From: CAKZQX01 sp034435975
GTDB lineage: Bacteria; Chloroflexota; Chloroflexia; Chloroflexales; Chloroflexaceae
Length of the DNA stretch: 64,000 nt
Assembly (NCBI GenBank): GCA_034435975.1
Contig: DAOTWD010000042.1
Span: 38,098 to 102,097 of the forward strand
Reading direction: 5' to 3'
Every line of letters starts with the position of its first letter. Within the stretch, counting starts at the first letter, position 1. Shown here in pieces: positions 45,071 through 54,700 of the stretch. Both the position numbers and the translations under genes were made by a program. The notes under the pieces are model-generated. The model searched no databases. It saw only the letters and a program-made list of their open reading frames with translations, and was not told the DNA's origin.

Positions 45071-46078
45071 ATGAAGGTACGTTATAGTGCTCTTTCTGAT
45101 CCGGGCCTGAAGCGGGACGTCAATCAGGACTCTTATGGTATCAGTACGCCTGAGCAAGATGGACACAGGGGGCACCTGCTGGTGGTATGTGATGGCATGG
45201 GGGGCCATGCTGCTGGTGAGGTTGCCAGTCGCCTCGGCGTGGAGGCGATTCTGCATCAGTTTAAACACTCGACAGAAAATAACCCGGCGGTACTGCTGGA
45301 GCAGGCATTTGGGGTTGCGAATCAGCAGATCTATATGCAGGGGCGAGGCACTATGGGAACCACCGGTGTGGCCGCATTCCTGGTTGATCATATGCTGTAT
45401 GTGGCGAATGTGGGTGACAGTCGCGCCTATTTGATCCGTGCTGGTCAAATCCAGCAGATTTCGCAAGACCACTCGTTTGTGGCCGAGCAGGTGATGGCCG
45501 GGTTGTTAACGGCAGCTGAGGCGCGGTCGTCGGTGCATCGCAATATGATTACGCGCGCACTGGGGCATCAACATGAGGTGCAGGTCGATCTGTTTTCATT
45601 GCCACTACAGGCAGGTGATATGGTGTTGCTCTCGACGGATGGGTTGCACGGGGTGGTCGAGGAGTATGACATCGTACAGGTGGCGCTGACATTACCGCCT
45701 GATGCGGCGGTGCAGCGCCTGGTTGAACTGGCGAATGCCGGTGGTGGGCCAGATAATATCACGGTGATACTGGCCGCCATTGATGGGCTGGAGTCGTCCG
45801 ATACCCCCGATCCTTCGACGGCAGTTACTGAGCCGCTGCGTCCCATTATGATGGTAGATGTCCCTGCTCACTCGATCACGGACAGGTTGTCTCCCACCAC
45901 GACCGAGATGCCCAAAGAATTACCCCTCTCACGCTGGGGACTGGTGCTGGCGTTGCTGACATTGCTGGTGTTGATTGTGGTGGGAGTCGCGGTGCTATGG
46001 TTGCCGGTAGATGAAGCGGCGACAGCTATGAGCATGCTGTTCTGGGGCCGAGGTGTAGGATGCCGATACAGGTGTTAG
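45071..46078 (+). CDS. PP2C-type Ser/Thr protein phosphatase, membrane-anchored
   Basis: 335 aa. The catalytic domain (about 1-240) carries the metal-binding motifs RDVNQDSYG, VVCDGMGGHAAGE, VANVGDSRAYLI, STDGLHG and GGPDNITVIL, as in PrpC/Stp phosphatases that reverse Hanks-type kinases. A linker of about 40 residues and one membrane helix (about 290-315) tether it. The start follows GAGGA at seven bases. Its 3' end overlaps mutL by 19 bp, so mutL is likely co-expressed. No kinase gene is nearby. Confidence 0.94.
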   Translation: MKVRYSALSDPGLKRDVNQDSYGISTPEQDGHRGHLLVVCDGMGGHAAGEVASRLGVEAILHQFKHSTENNPAVLLEQAFGVANQQIYMQGRGTMGTTGVAAFLVDHMLYVANVGDSRAYLIRAGQIQQISQDHSFVAEQVMAGLLTAAEARSSVHRNMITRALGHQHEVQVDLFSLPLQAGDMVLLSTDGLHGVVEEYDIVQVALTLPPDAAVQRLVELANAGGGPDNITVILAAIDGLESSDTPDPSTAVTEPLRPIMMVDVPAHSITDRLSPTTTEMPKELPLSRWGLVLALLTLLVLIVVGVAVLWLPVDEAATAMSMLFWGRGVGCRYRC

Positions 46079-47952
46079 CACCGGCAGTAGCAGCGCAAAT
46101 TGCGGCCGGTGAGGTTGTCGAGCGTCCGGCTTCGGTGGTGAAGGAGTTACTGGAGAATGCGCTGGACGCGGGCGCGCGGCGGATTGCAGTTGAGGCGCGT
46201 GGTGGTGGCTTACGTGAGATCAAAGTCCAGGACGATGGCTGTGGGATTGCAGCGGCCGAGGTGGAACTGGCGTTTGAGCGCCACGCAACCAGTAAGCTGC
46301 GCACGGCAGCCGATCTATGGACAATCGAGACGCTGGGCTTTCGCGGGGAGGCGTTGCCCAGTATTGCCAGTGTGGCGCAGGTGGTATGTATTACCCGCAC
46401 AGCGACGGAAGAAGTCGGTACCGAGTTGCGCGTGGCGGGCGGTGAGTTGCAGGGGCGTATGCCACGTGGCTGTTCGCCCGGCACCAGTATCAGTGTACGC
46501 AATCTTTTCTACAACACGCCTGTGCGCCGCGAGTATTTGCGCTCCGATGCGACCGAGATGAGCGCGATCAGCACGGTGGTGCAGCAATATGCGCTGGCCT
46601 ATCCCGAAGTGCGCTTTTCGTTGCTGCTCGACGGGCGCCTGGCATTGCAGACGAGCGGTGATGGTGATCTGCGCTCGGTGTTGATCGAGTTATATGGCAT
46701 TGATGTGGCGCGGCAGTTGTTACCCCTGGATATGCAATATGGTGAGGGTGCACAGGAGGTGCGCCTGACGGGGATGATTTCGCCGCCTGGTCTGACCCGC
46801 GGCTCGCGCAACTATGTGCATCTGTTTGTCAATCGGCGGGCAGTGCAGCCACGCGGGGCACTGGCGGCCGTGGTGACCGAGGCTTATCACACGCTGCTGA
46901 TGAAAGGCCGTTATCCACTGGTAGTGCTGGATATACGGGTTGATCCAGGTGCAGTGGATGTGAATGTGCATCCTACCAAGAGCGAGGTGCGTTTTCAGTA
47001 TCAGCCGCGCGTACATAGCGTGGTCGGACGTGCAATTCGGGCGGCGTTGCTGGAGGGAGCCGGAGTGCAGCCCTGGAACGAGGTGGCATCGGAGTTAGAG
47101 ACGATACAACGCCGCTTTGAACTGCGACCCGCTGGCCAGACTGAGCCGCCGCGCACTGTGGAGCGCAATGCGGCCTGGCGGGTCGGTGCGGGGGCATGGG
47201 ATACACAGCATAGCCGCTGGGATACGGGCCAGCGTGATGGTACCCTGGAACTTGACACCGAACGTGTTACAACTACGCCGGAAACATCCGATGCAGAACA
47301 GGCGCAAACGCTCGAAGTGGATGTGCCCGGAGCGCCTCCGCCCGTATCGTTGTCCCCTGTCATACCGTCAACCTTGCCACCATTGCGCGTGATCGGGCAG
47401 GTGGGGCTGACGTATGTGGTGGCCGAGTCGCCGGAGGGGATGTATTTGATCGACCAGCATGCGGCGCACGAGCGCATTACCTACGAGCGCTTGATGGCCC
47501 AGCACGGCGCGGGGACAGTCGAGTCGCAGGGCCTGCTGTTACCGCTGACGGTCACGTTGCCCCCGTCAGCGGCGACGCTGCTGCTGGATCACGCCGATGC
47601 GCTGGCAGAGTGGGGGTTTGCGCTGGAGGCGTGGGGCGAGGGCATGCTACGTCTACGAGCCACGCCGGCTACATTGCCACTGGAGGATGTCCAGGCGGCA
47701 CTCCTCGAAATTGCCGACTATCTCGCTGGTCAGGGCGGCAGTGCGCCCACCGACTGGCGCGAGCAGATGTTGATTACCCTGTCCTGCCACACCTCGGTGC
47801 GCGCCGGGCAGTCGCTGGCGCTGCAGGAGATGCGCGAGTTGTTGCAACAACTGGAGCGTTGCGTCAGCCCGCGCACCTGTCCCCATGGTCGCCCGACTAT
47901 GATCCTGCTCACCCCCGGCCAGCTTGAGCGTCAGTTCGGACGCCTGGGGTGA
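46060..47952 (+). CDS. mutL: DNA mismatch repair protein MutL
   Basis: 630 aa. The N-terminal GHKL ATPase domain shows ELLENALDAGA (Glu general base, Asn for Mg), DDGCGI, GFRGEALPSIASV and GTSISVRNLFYNTPVRR. The transducer domain has the NRRAVQ and DVNVHPTKSEVRF motifs. A variable linker (about 350-435) leads to the C-terminal dimerisation domain with LIDQHAAHERITYERL and CPHGRPTMI. The start lies inside the PP2C gene. No mutS in the window. Strong G bias on the coding strand. Confidence 0.97.
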   Translation: MPIQVLAPAVAAQIAAGEVVERPASVVKELLENALDAGARRIAVEARGGGLREIKVQDDGCGIAAAEVELAFERHATSKLRTAADLWTIETLGFRGEALPSIASVAQVVCITRTATEEVGTELRVAGGELQGRMPRGCSPGTSISVRNLFYNTPVRREYLRSDATEMSAISTVVQQYALAYPEVRFSLLLDGRLALQTSGDGDLRSVLIELYGIDVARQLLPLDMQYGEGAQEVRLTGMISPPGLTRGSRNYVHLFVNRRAVQPRGALAAVVTEAYHTLLMKGRYPLVVLDIRVDPGAVDVNVHPTKSEVRFQYQPRVHSVVGRAIRAALLEGAGVQPWNEVASELETIQRRFELRPAGQTEPPRTVERNAAWRVGAGAWDTQHSRWDTGQRDGTLELDTERVTTTPETSDAEQAQTLEVDVPGAPPPVSLSPVIPSTLPPLRVIGQVGLTYVVAESPEGMYLIDQHAAHERITYERLMAQHGAGTVESQGLLLPLTVTLPPSAATLLLDHADALAEWGFALEAWGEGMLRLRATPATLPLEDVQAALLEIADYLAGQGGSAPTDWREQMLITLSCHTSVRAGQSLALQEMRELLQQLERCVSPRTCPHGRPTMILLTPGQLERQFGRLG

Positions 47953-48456
47953 CCACGAGGTATGAGGCGAGCAACGCAAGACAGACGCTCCTTTTAACGC
48001 AAAGGCGCAAAGACGCGGAGGTTTATGTGGGTGTAGGAACGCCTTTTGTCGTTTCCGAGGATCCTGATCGGCGTGAAGCGCAGAGGTGACAGGGTGCGGT
48101 AACAGGTGCCCCCACTCTTCATCGCTGTCACTCCCCCACTGCCCCAATGGCCTACGCAGAGCCTGTCCTCAGTGCAGGCGAACGAAAGTAGCTCATTGCG
48201 CGATCGGCAAAATCGTTTGCGTTCGCCTATGCTTAATAATCACTGGATTGGCTACTTCTGCCATACTGTGCTGACTCCTGGTGCAAGCGCCTGGTTGGGC
48301 AGGCGAAGCCTGTTTTTACAGGTGCGAGTATAGTATATCTCTGATCTGTGTTCAAGGATCGTCAGTTGTACGATAGGCTACATGTAGCGATTATGTGCTA
48401 TACTCTCCACATATCCAGGTGAACAGGACGAGTTTATCATCAAGAGGGAGGTCAAC
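47953..48456. other. intergenic region with GCAAAG words and hairpins
   Basis: No gene seen. AACGCAAAGGCGCAAAGACGC lies near 47997-48017 and recurs in related form in other gaps. AGGCGAACG near 48177 pairs with CGTTCGCCT near 48221 around an inner ATCGGC...; a possible TATACT (-10) at 48399-48404 precedes the Uma2 gene. Confidence 0.5.
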
Positions 48457-49314
48457 ATGGCGCATCCAGTGGAAGCGTCCGTGGAACGGGACAAGACCAA
48501 TGTACAACGGACAGAAGCGCCGCGCATTCCGGCGAACGATCCGCCGCGCATGCTGCCCCCAGAACTCTGGCCGAACGTGGAACACTTGATTACCGAGGAT
48601 GATACCCCCGTGGACAATTTTTTCTCTGTGAAACAACAACGGTTACTGGTCGAATCGCTGTATAGTAGCTGGTCAGGGCCAGGGCCGGAGCGCACATTCC
48701 TGGCTGATGCGAATGTCGGAGTGTTTGCCATCGTGCAGAACCCGCCAGTCGTGCCGGATGTCTTCCTCAGCCTGGATGTAGCGGCTCCGACAGATTGGTG
48801 GACGAAGGCGGGCCGGTCGTATTTGCTGTGGGAAGTCGGCAAGGCGCCCGATGTCGTGATCGAAATCGTGTCCAATCGGGAGGGTGAGGAGAACAGCGCG
48901 AAGCGAGCCGATTATGCGCGTATGGCAGTGCCATACTACATCATCTTTGATCCGGCAGAGTACCTCCAGCAAGGGGTGTTGCAGGTGTATCAGTTAGACA
49001 TCACGACTCGCACCTACGAGCAACGGCCAGATGGCTGGTTAGCGGGGATAGGGTTAGGTGTCACGCTGTGGGAAGGGTTGTATGAAGGCAGTCAGGCACA
49101 GTGGTTGCGCTGGTGTGATGCGCAGGGGGAACTGATAGCCACGGGTGCCGAACGAGCCATCCGTGCCGAGGAAGCCCGTGACCAGGAGCGCCAGCGGGCC
49201 GAGCAGGCAGAACAGGCGCGGGAGCAGGAGCGCCAGCGGGCCGAGCAGGCAGAACAGCGGGCCGAACAACTGGCGGCACGGCTACGGACGTTGGGAATCG
49301 ATCCGGATCAATGA
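48457..49314 (+). CDS. Uma2 family endonuclease-fold protein
   Basis: 285 aa. Residues about 40-215 are the Uma2/DUF820 PD-(D/E)XK-like domain: VVPDVFLSLD (metal Asp) and PDVVIEIVSNREGEEN with DYARMAVPYYIIFDP. The C-terminal 60 residues are a charged coiled coil with two near-identical copies of RDQERQRAEQAEQAREQERQ-type sequence. Uma2 proteins are numerous in cyanobacteria and Chloroflexota, with unproven nuclease function. GGGAGG five bases upstream marks the start. Confidence 0.9.
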   Translation: MAHPVEASVERDKTNVQRTEAPRIPANDPPRMLPPELWPNVEHLITEDDTPVDNFFSVKQQRLLVESLYSSWSGPGPERTFLADANVGVFAIVQNPPVVPDVFLSLDVAAPTDWWTKAGRSYLLWEVGKAPDVVIEIVSNREGEENSAKRADYARMAVPYYIIFDPAEYLQQGVLQVYQLDITTRTYEQRPDGWLAGIGLGVTLWEGLYEGSQAQWLRWCDAQGELIATGAERAIRAEEARDQERQRAEQAEQAREQERQRAEQAEQRAEQLAARLRTLGIDPDQ

Positions 49315-49445
49315 TAGGCAGCATATCCATCGCTTATCAGACAAGGCATGCTATACTCTGCAACCATCAGCAACTTGCGCTGGTTGCGAACGCTGCCGGG
49401 ACAGATCCTGAATCAGGCAACCGAATAATACATCTGGGGGTGGGA

Positions 49446-50687
49446 ATGAAAACGGATGCTGCTGCAACGATTGCAGCCCTACAAACCGAAAATGCGCAAC
49501 TGCGACAGCAGCTACATGATGCGCAGCAAGGACGAAAGTTTCTGCAGAGCGTGATTGAAAATATCCCGGCAGCGATCTATGCCAAAGATCTTCAGGGGCG
49601 ATACTTGCTTGCCAATCGTCACGTTTCGTCATTGCTTGATCTGATGCCGGAACAGATTATCGGCCAGTACGATTCGGATCTATTTCCCGCCGAGGTAGTT
49701 GCGCACTGGCATGAGTTACAACAACAGGTTATAGCTACTGAGAGCCTGGTCAGTCACGAGGAGATTTTACCCCAGGCTGATGGCATTCATACCTTTCTTT
49801 CGTCCCTATTTCCAATCTATAATGAACATCATACGCTGATTGCAATTGGTGGTATCTCCGCAGATATTACCGAGCGAAAGCAGATTGAGCGTTCGATGCA
49901 TGAAAATCAGGCCTTGCTTCAGGCTGTGATTGATAACGCCTCGGTGCTGGTGCTGGTGAAGGATACTACCGGGCGCTATACTGTGGTCAATCGTCTGGCG
50001 GCGGCCGCAGTCAAGCTAACACCTGCGCAAATGGTTGGGAAAACAGACTATGATGTGTTGCCAGCCGACATTGCTGATGCCTATCACAAAGACGATCAGC
50101 AGGTACTGACGACCGGCACGATCATTCATGTTGAGCATGAAGTAGCGTTGCACGATGGTGTCCATACCTTTCTGAGTACCCGCTTTCCGATCATGGACGC
50201 ACAGGGTATGCCATATGCAGTGGGCATTGTTGCCACCGATATTACCGAGATCAAACGTGCTGATCAAGAACGGGCAATGTTACAGCAGCAAGTGATTGAT
50301 GCTCAACAGGCCGCCTTGCGCGAGCTTTCGACGCCGTTGCTGCCGTTGTCGCAGGGTGTCCTGGCAATGCCGCTGGTCGGAACAATTGATAGTCAGCGGG
50401 CGCAACAGGTGATGGAGACGTTGCTGGAGGGGATCGCGGCTTACCAGGCACAGGTGGCTATTTTAGACATCACGGGCGTGCAGATCGTGGATACACAGGT
50501 AGCCAATGCACTGCTCGGCGCGGCCCAGGCAGTCAAGTTGTTGGGCGCGGATGTGGTGTTGACGGGTATTCGCCCTGAAGTGGCTCAGACGCTGGTGGGG
50601 CTCGGGGTCGATCTGACCGGTATTGTCACCTGTAGCACGTTGGAGAATGGTATTGCGTATGCGTTGCAACGTACGCAGCGAGGATAG
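49446..50687 (+). CDS. PAS-PAS-STAS signalling protein (RsbR-like)
   Basis: 413 aa from ATG 49446 (GGTGGGA just upstream). A short coiled coil (LQTENAQLRQQ) leads to PAS domain 1 (about 30-145, ENIPAAIYAKDLQGRYLLAN) and PAS domain 2 (about 155-270, DNASVLVLVKDTTGRYTVVN). A C-terminal STAS domain (about 295-410) has MPLVGTIDSQRAQQVMETLL and VAILDITGVQIVDTQVANAL. The Thr in LDITGV matches the phosphorylated position of RsbR-type stressosome proteins. It likely senses a small ligand and signals through a switch kinase, not found here. Four bases separate it from lysZ. Confidence 0.9.
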   Translation: MKTDAAATIAALQTENAQLRQQLHDAQQGRKFLQSVIENIPAAIYAKDLQGRYLLANRHVSSLLDLMPEQIIGQYDSDLFPAEVVAHWHELQQQVIATESLVSHEEILPQADGIHTFLSSLFPIYNEHHTLIAIGGISADITERKQIERSMHENQALLQAVIDNASVLVLVKDTTGRYTVVNRLAAAAVKLTPAQMVGKTDYDVLPADIADAYHKDDQQVLTTGTIIHVEHEVALHDGVHTFLSTRFPIMDAQGMPYAVGIVATDITEIKRADQERAMLQQQVIDAQQAALRELSTPLLPLSQGVLAMPLVGTIDSQRAQQVMETLLEGIAAYQAQVAILDITGVQIVDTQVANALLGAAQAVKLLGADVVLTGIRPEVAQTLVGLGVDLTGIVTCSTLENGIAYALQRTQRG

Positions 50688-50691
50688 AACG

Positions 50692-51495
50692 ATGATTGTC
50701 ATTAAAGTTGGTGGTAGCGAAGGTATTGACTATGATGCCCTGTGTGATGATCTGGCAATGCTGTGGCAGGCCGGGCAGAGTCTGGTGCTGGTACATGGCG
50801 GTTCCGCGGAGACCAATCGGCTGGCAGAGGCGCTGGGGTATCCGCCACGCTTTGTAACCTCGCCCGGCGGTTATACCAGTCGTTACACTGACCGGCGCAC
50901 GCTGGAGATTTTTGAGATGGTGTATTGCGGCACGGCCAACAAGGGTCTGGTGGAACGGCTCCAGCGGCATCACATTAATGCGATTGGCTTGAGCGGCCTG
51001 GACGGGCAGTTGCTCCAGGGGAAGCGCAAGCAGGTCATCCGCATTATCGAGGATGGGCGGCAGAAGGTGCTGCGTGATGACTGGACAGGTACGGTGGAGC
51101 GGGTGAATGCCGATCTATTGCAAATGCTACTTGACCACGAGTACTTGCCGGTGATTGCGCCGCTGGCGTGCAGCGAACATGGCGATGCAATCAATGTTGA
51201 TGGTGATCGGGCCGCGGCGGCGATTGCGGCTGCACTACGGGCTGAGACGCTGCTGCTGCTGTCAAATGTGCCCGGCCTGCTGCGCGACTTCCCGGACGAG
51301 TCGTCACTGATTACGCACATTCCGCGCACGGAGATTGCGGCTTACCTGCCCTATGCGCAGGGACGGATGAAGAAGAAGTTGCTGGGCGCGGGCGAGGCAC
51401 TGGCACGGGGCGTGGGTCGCGTGATCCTGGGCGATGCACGTACTGCGGGTTGCGTCTCTCGTGCGCTGGCCGGGGCGGGGACGGTGGTGGTGTGA
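50692..51495 (+). CDS. lysZ: [LysW]-aminoadipate/glutamate kinase-like protein
   Basis: 267-aa amino-acid kinase fold enzyme of the ArgB/LysZ group. MIVIKVGGSEGIDYDALCDD, VLVHGGSAETNRLAEALG, SRYTDRRTLEIFEMVYCG and NVDGDRAAAAIAAALRAE are visible. The SRYTDRRTLE segment fits LysZ, which phosphorylates the side chain of aminoadipate or glutamate attached to the carrier LysW, more than classical ArgB. The rest of the pathway is not adjacent. GAGGA seven bases upstream sets the start; it follows the STAS gene closely, an odd pairing. Confidence 0.85.
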   Translation: MIVIKVGGSEGIDYDALCDDLAMLWQAGQSLVLVHGGSAETNRLAEALGYPPRFVTSPGGYTSRYTDRRTLEIFEMVYCGTANKGLVERLQRHHINAIGLSGLDGQLLQGKRKQVIRIIEDGRQKVLRDDWTGTVERVNADLLQMLLDHEYLPVIAPLACSEHGDAINVDGDRAAAAIAAALRAETLLLLSNVPGLLRDFPDESSLITHIPRTEIAAYLPYAQGRMKKKLLGAGEALARGVGRVILGDARTAGCVSRALAGAGTVVV

Positions 51496-51497
51496 GG

Positions 51498-51610
51498 CGC
51501 GGATGTGAGGATGCGCGGATGTGAGGATGCGCGGATGCGCGGATGTGAGGATGCACGGATGTGAGGAGGCGCGGATGCGCGGATGTGAGGAGGCGCGGAT
51601 GTGAGGATGT
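51498..51610. repeat. tandem purine-biased word repeat
   Basis: About 113 bp of irregular tandem copies of GCGGATGTGAGGAT / GCGGATGTGAGGAG / GCGGATGC directly after the lysZ stop. Unit lengths of 8 to 16 bp are mixed, as expected from slippage. No coding function is seen. Confidence 0.85.
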
Positions 51611-51732
51611 ATGGTGAAACAATGCGTTGCCATGCTCTTCCATACAGGGCATGGCAGCGCAACGTCATTATGCCCCTCACTCCATTACTTTGCGGGTGCA
51701 ACCCACTGGTTCGCTTGCGTTCACAACGACAT

Positions 51733-51767
51733 GGGGGGCATGGCGGCGGCGTTGTGCCATGCCCCCC
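51733..51767. terminator. strong hairpin between converging genes
   Basis: Perfect 12-bp stem GGGGGGCATGGC (51733-51744) / GCCATGCCCCCC (51756-51767), 13 bases beyond the stop of the large minus-strand gene. It can serve both strands. Confidence 0.55.
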
Positions 51768-51780
51768 ACGTCTCGCCGTC

Positions 51781-54700
51781 CTAGCGCACGATCAGCGGTA
51801 GGTAGACCGAACCACCTGATTGTGTATTGATTGTCACGGAGGCGCCGGGATCAATCGTCTTATCCACCGTCAATGTGCGAGCATCAGTGCCTACCTGGTT
51901 CATCGTCGTCGTCAGTTTCACCAGATTGCTGCCCCGATTCGCCACTGTCAGTACGTCGCCAGTTTGATCCAGCGCAAACTGCACCGGCTTACCGGTTGCC
52001 TCGGTGACACACGATGTAAAGTCACGACTGGCGGTAGGAAACTCGTGGGTCAGGTAGTGGCAGTATGAATCTGTAGCTGGTGTGAAGGTTGTATGCTGCA
52101 CCGTACCTTCCAGCACCAGTGTATCCCGGTTACCAGCACTGATACTGATGTTCGCCAGTTGCATCGATGAAGCACCCGCCAGTGCTGTCAGGGTATAACT
52201 ACCGGTAGCTGCGACCGGTTGAATAGTGACGGTGAAGGGCAATGTTGGTGGGAGATAGAAGCCAATCACATGGTCAGCATCGGGATTGTTCGGGTCGTAG
52301 CCTTCATTGTAGAGCGGAAATGCACCGGGAATATCGGTGACCAGATCGTCATTCTGATACCCCATAGACTGTCCCTGCGCATCGGTGATCAACAATGTTG
52401 CGGTACCATCAATGCTGATCATTGTACCTTCAGGGGCAGACTCTTCGGTCAGCATTACGTTGGCATCGTTATCATACTGTAACCAGAGTCGCCCCGGAAA
52501 ATTAAGACTGGCCGGGCTATAGAAAAGACCGGTATCTCTCCCGCTCCATATGATTTCAGGAGCCAGGGCATACGACCATTGGCCCGTGGTCAGATTGACT
52601 TCGATCCGGCGGCTGCTGTCGCCGGGCCAGTTGTTATCATAGACATAGATGAAGCCGCGATTTCCGCTCTCTTCGGTGCGATAGGCCGTCATACGATGTC
52701 CCTGGCGTCCCTGCCGCACACTCACCGCCAGCGGTGTCCCCGTCCGAGTGCTATTCTTAATCGCCTGGTACGTCTGGAGCGGTGTGTCATTATCATGACG
52801 ATCGCGATATTGCCGATTCCCATTCGCCCAGTACGCCGTGCCGTTCCACCATTCGATGTACTCCTGACTGTGCTGCCGCGCCTGGTACAGGTGGATATAG
52901 TCGGCCAGATCACTCTGCCGGAGATTCACCTGACGCCGACCATACGGTGAGGGGAGGAAGTCCGCCCAGTTCCAGGGGGGCCGGATGGCCCGGTTAGCCG
53001 GTGTCAATAATGATGGCTCGACCGTTTCGGGCAACTCCAGGAAGCGGATCAGGCTCACAGCGGTGAAACCAGCGCAGTTGCCACCTTCGCCTATCGTCTG
53101 ATAGAGAGAACTGTTGAAGTAGGTGAGTGGCCCCTTGCGCCGTTCCCCAGAAGGCAGTTCCATCCGGGTGGCAGGGAAGGTCTTCTTAAAGTGTTCCCAG
53201 TCGGCACCATAGTACTCAAAGTTACGGAACTGCAAGCCATCGCGGTCAACCTGGAACACCCGACCAGACGGTACTGTGGCGGTCGCTGTCGGTGACGGTG
53301 TGCTAGTGGCGGTCGCTGTCGGTGATGGCGTGCTGGTGGCGGTCGCTGTCGGTGATGGCGTGCTGGTGGCGGTCGCTGTCGGTGACGGTGTGCTGGTGGC
53401 GGTCGCTGTCGGTGACGGTGTGCTGGTGGCGGTCATCGTTGGGGTCGCGGTTGGGAGTGGTATAGCCGTTGCCGTAAAGTCCTGATCGCTCAGGTCACCA
53501 GCAACCGTAATAACCTGCACGTTCGGTGTGAACGTGTAGCCGTCTTTCGCTGGAGTGAGCGTGTATGTACCGGCTGGAACAGCGCTCAAGGTATAATGAC
53601 CTTTCGCGTCGGTCGTTGCCGTCCGTGTACCGTCCGAGACGGTAACGCCAGCGATGCCTATGCTGTGGCTATCGGTGACACGGCCAGTGACATTGTATGT
53701 CAGTGTGCTGCATGTCGCCGTAAAGTTTTGTTCGTTACGGTGCGGTGGCACCCAGACTACCCGCGAGTTCGGGTCGAAGGTACAGCCGTCTTTCTGTGGC
53801 ACGACCTGGTAGGTACCGATCGGCAGATCGCTCAAGCTATACGTTCCATCCATCGCGGTCGTCACGCTTTGTACCACCTCGCCACTACCAACTGGCCCTG
53901 GGTAGCCCGGCGCAACACTGGCGTTGATCGTGACGCCCGCTACTGGATTGCCGGCATCATTAATGACACGACCGCTGATGTTAAAATCACAGGTCATCAC
54001 GAAATCCTGGTCGGTCGCATCCGGCGGTACCGTAACGGCACGTGAGTTGGGGACAAATGCACAACCAGCTTTGTAGGGCGCAACCAGGTAGCTGCCAGCT
54101 TGCAAATTGCTCAAGATGTACGTTCCATCCGCTGTAGTGGTAACAGTCATCGTTCCCCCATCAGTAGGGCCAGGATAACTGTGGGTGATGCGGGCGTTGA
54201 TCGTGACATCCTCCAGTGGATTGCCGTCCTCATCGGTCACACGGCCACGAATGCTAAATGCACCTGGCGTGGCAGTAAAGTTCTGCCCGGTCATCTCACC
54301 ACTCACCGTAATACTGCGTGTAGCCGGGCTAAAGGTGTACCCGATTTTTGTCGGTTTGAGCGTATATGATCCAGGCGGCACGTCACGTAGGGTATAGTTC
54401 CCATTTTCGTCGGTGGTTGCATAGCGCATACCGTCAGAAATCGTTACACCAGCCACACCGTTGCCAGTGGTATCGACCACGCGTCCGCTGATCGTGTATG
54501 TCTCAACACAGGTAGCGGTGAAGTTTTGTGCGGTTCTATTGGGTGGAACCGTGACGGTACGTGAAGCAGGCGTAAAGGCGCAATTGGTTTTGGCCACATA
54601 CACTCTATAGCTACCATCCGCCAGTCCTCCCAGGATATACTCACCATTGGCGTTGGTGATAGCTGTGATACGTGGGGTTTCTAAACCGGGGCCAGGATAG

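Noticed and set aside
47953..48456. RNase P RNA or tmRNA in a long gap
   Set aside because: Neither conserved core (GAGGAAAGTCC, ACAGAA; or tmRNA ends) was found in this or other gaps.
53276..53485. Highly repetitive plus-strand frame (VAVAVGDGVL repeats)
   Set aside because: It is the complement of the Thr/Ser/Pro linker repeat in the minus-strand fusion gene.
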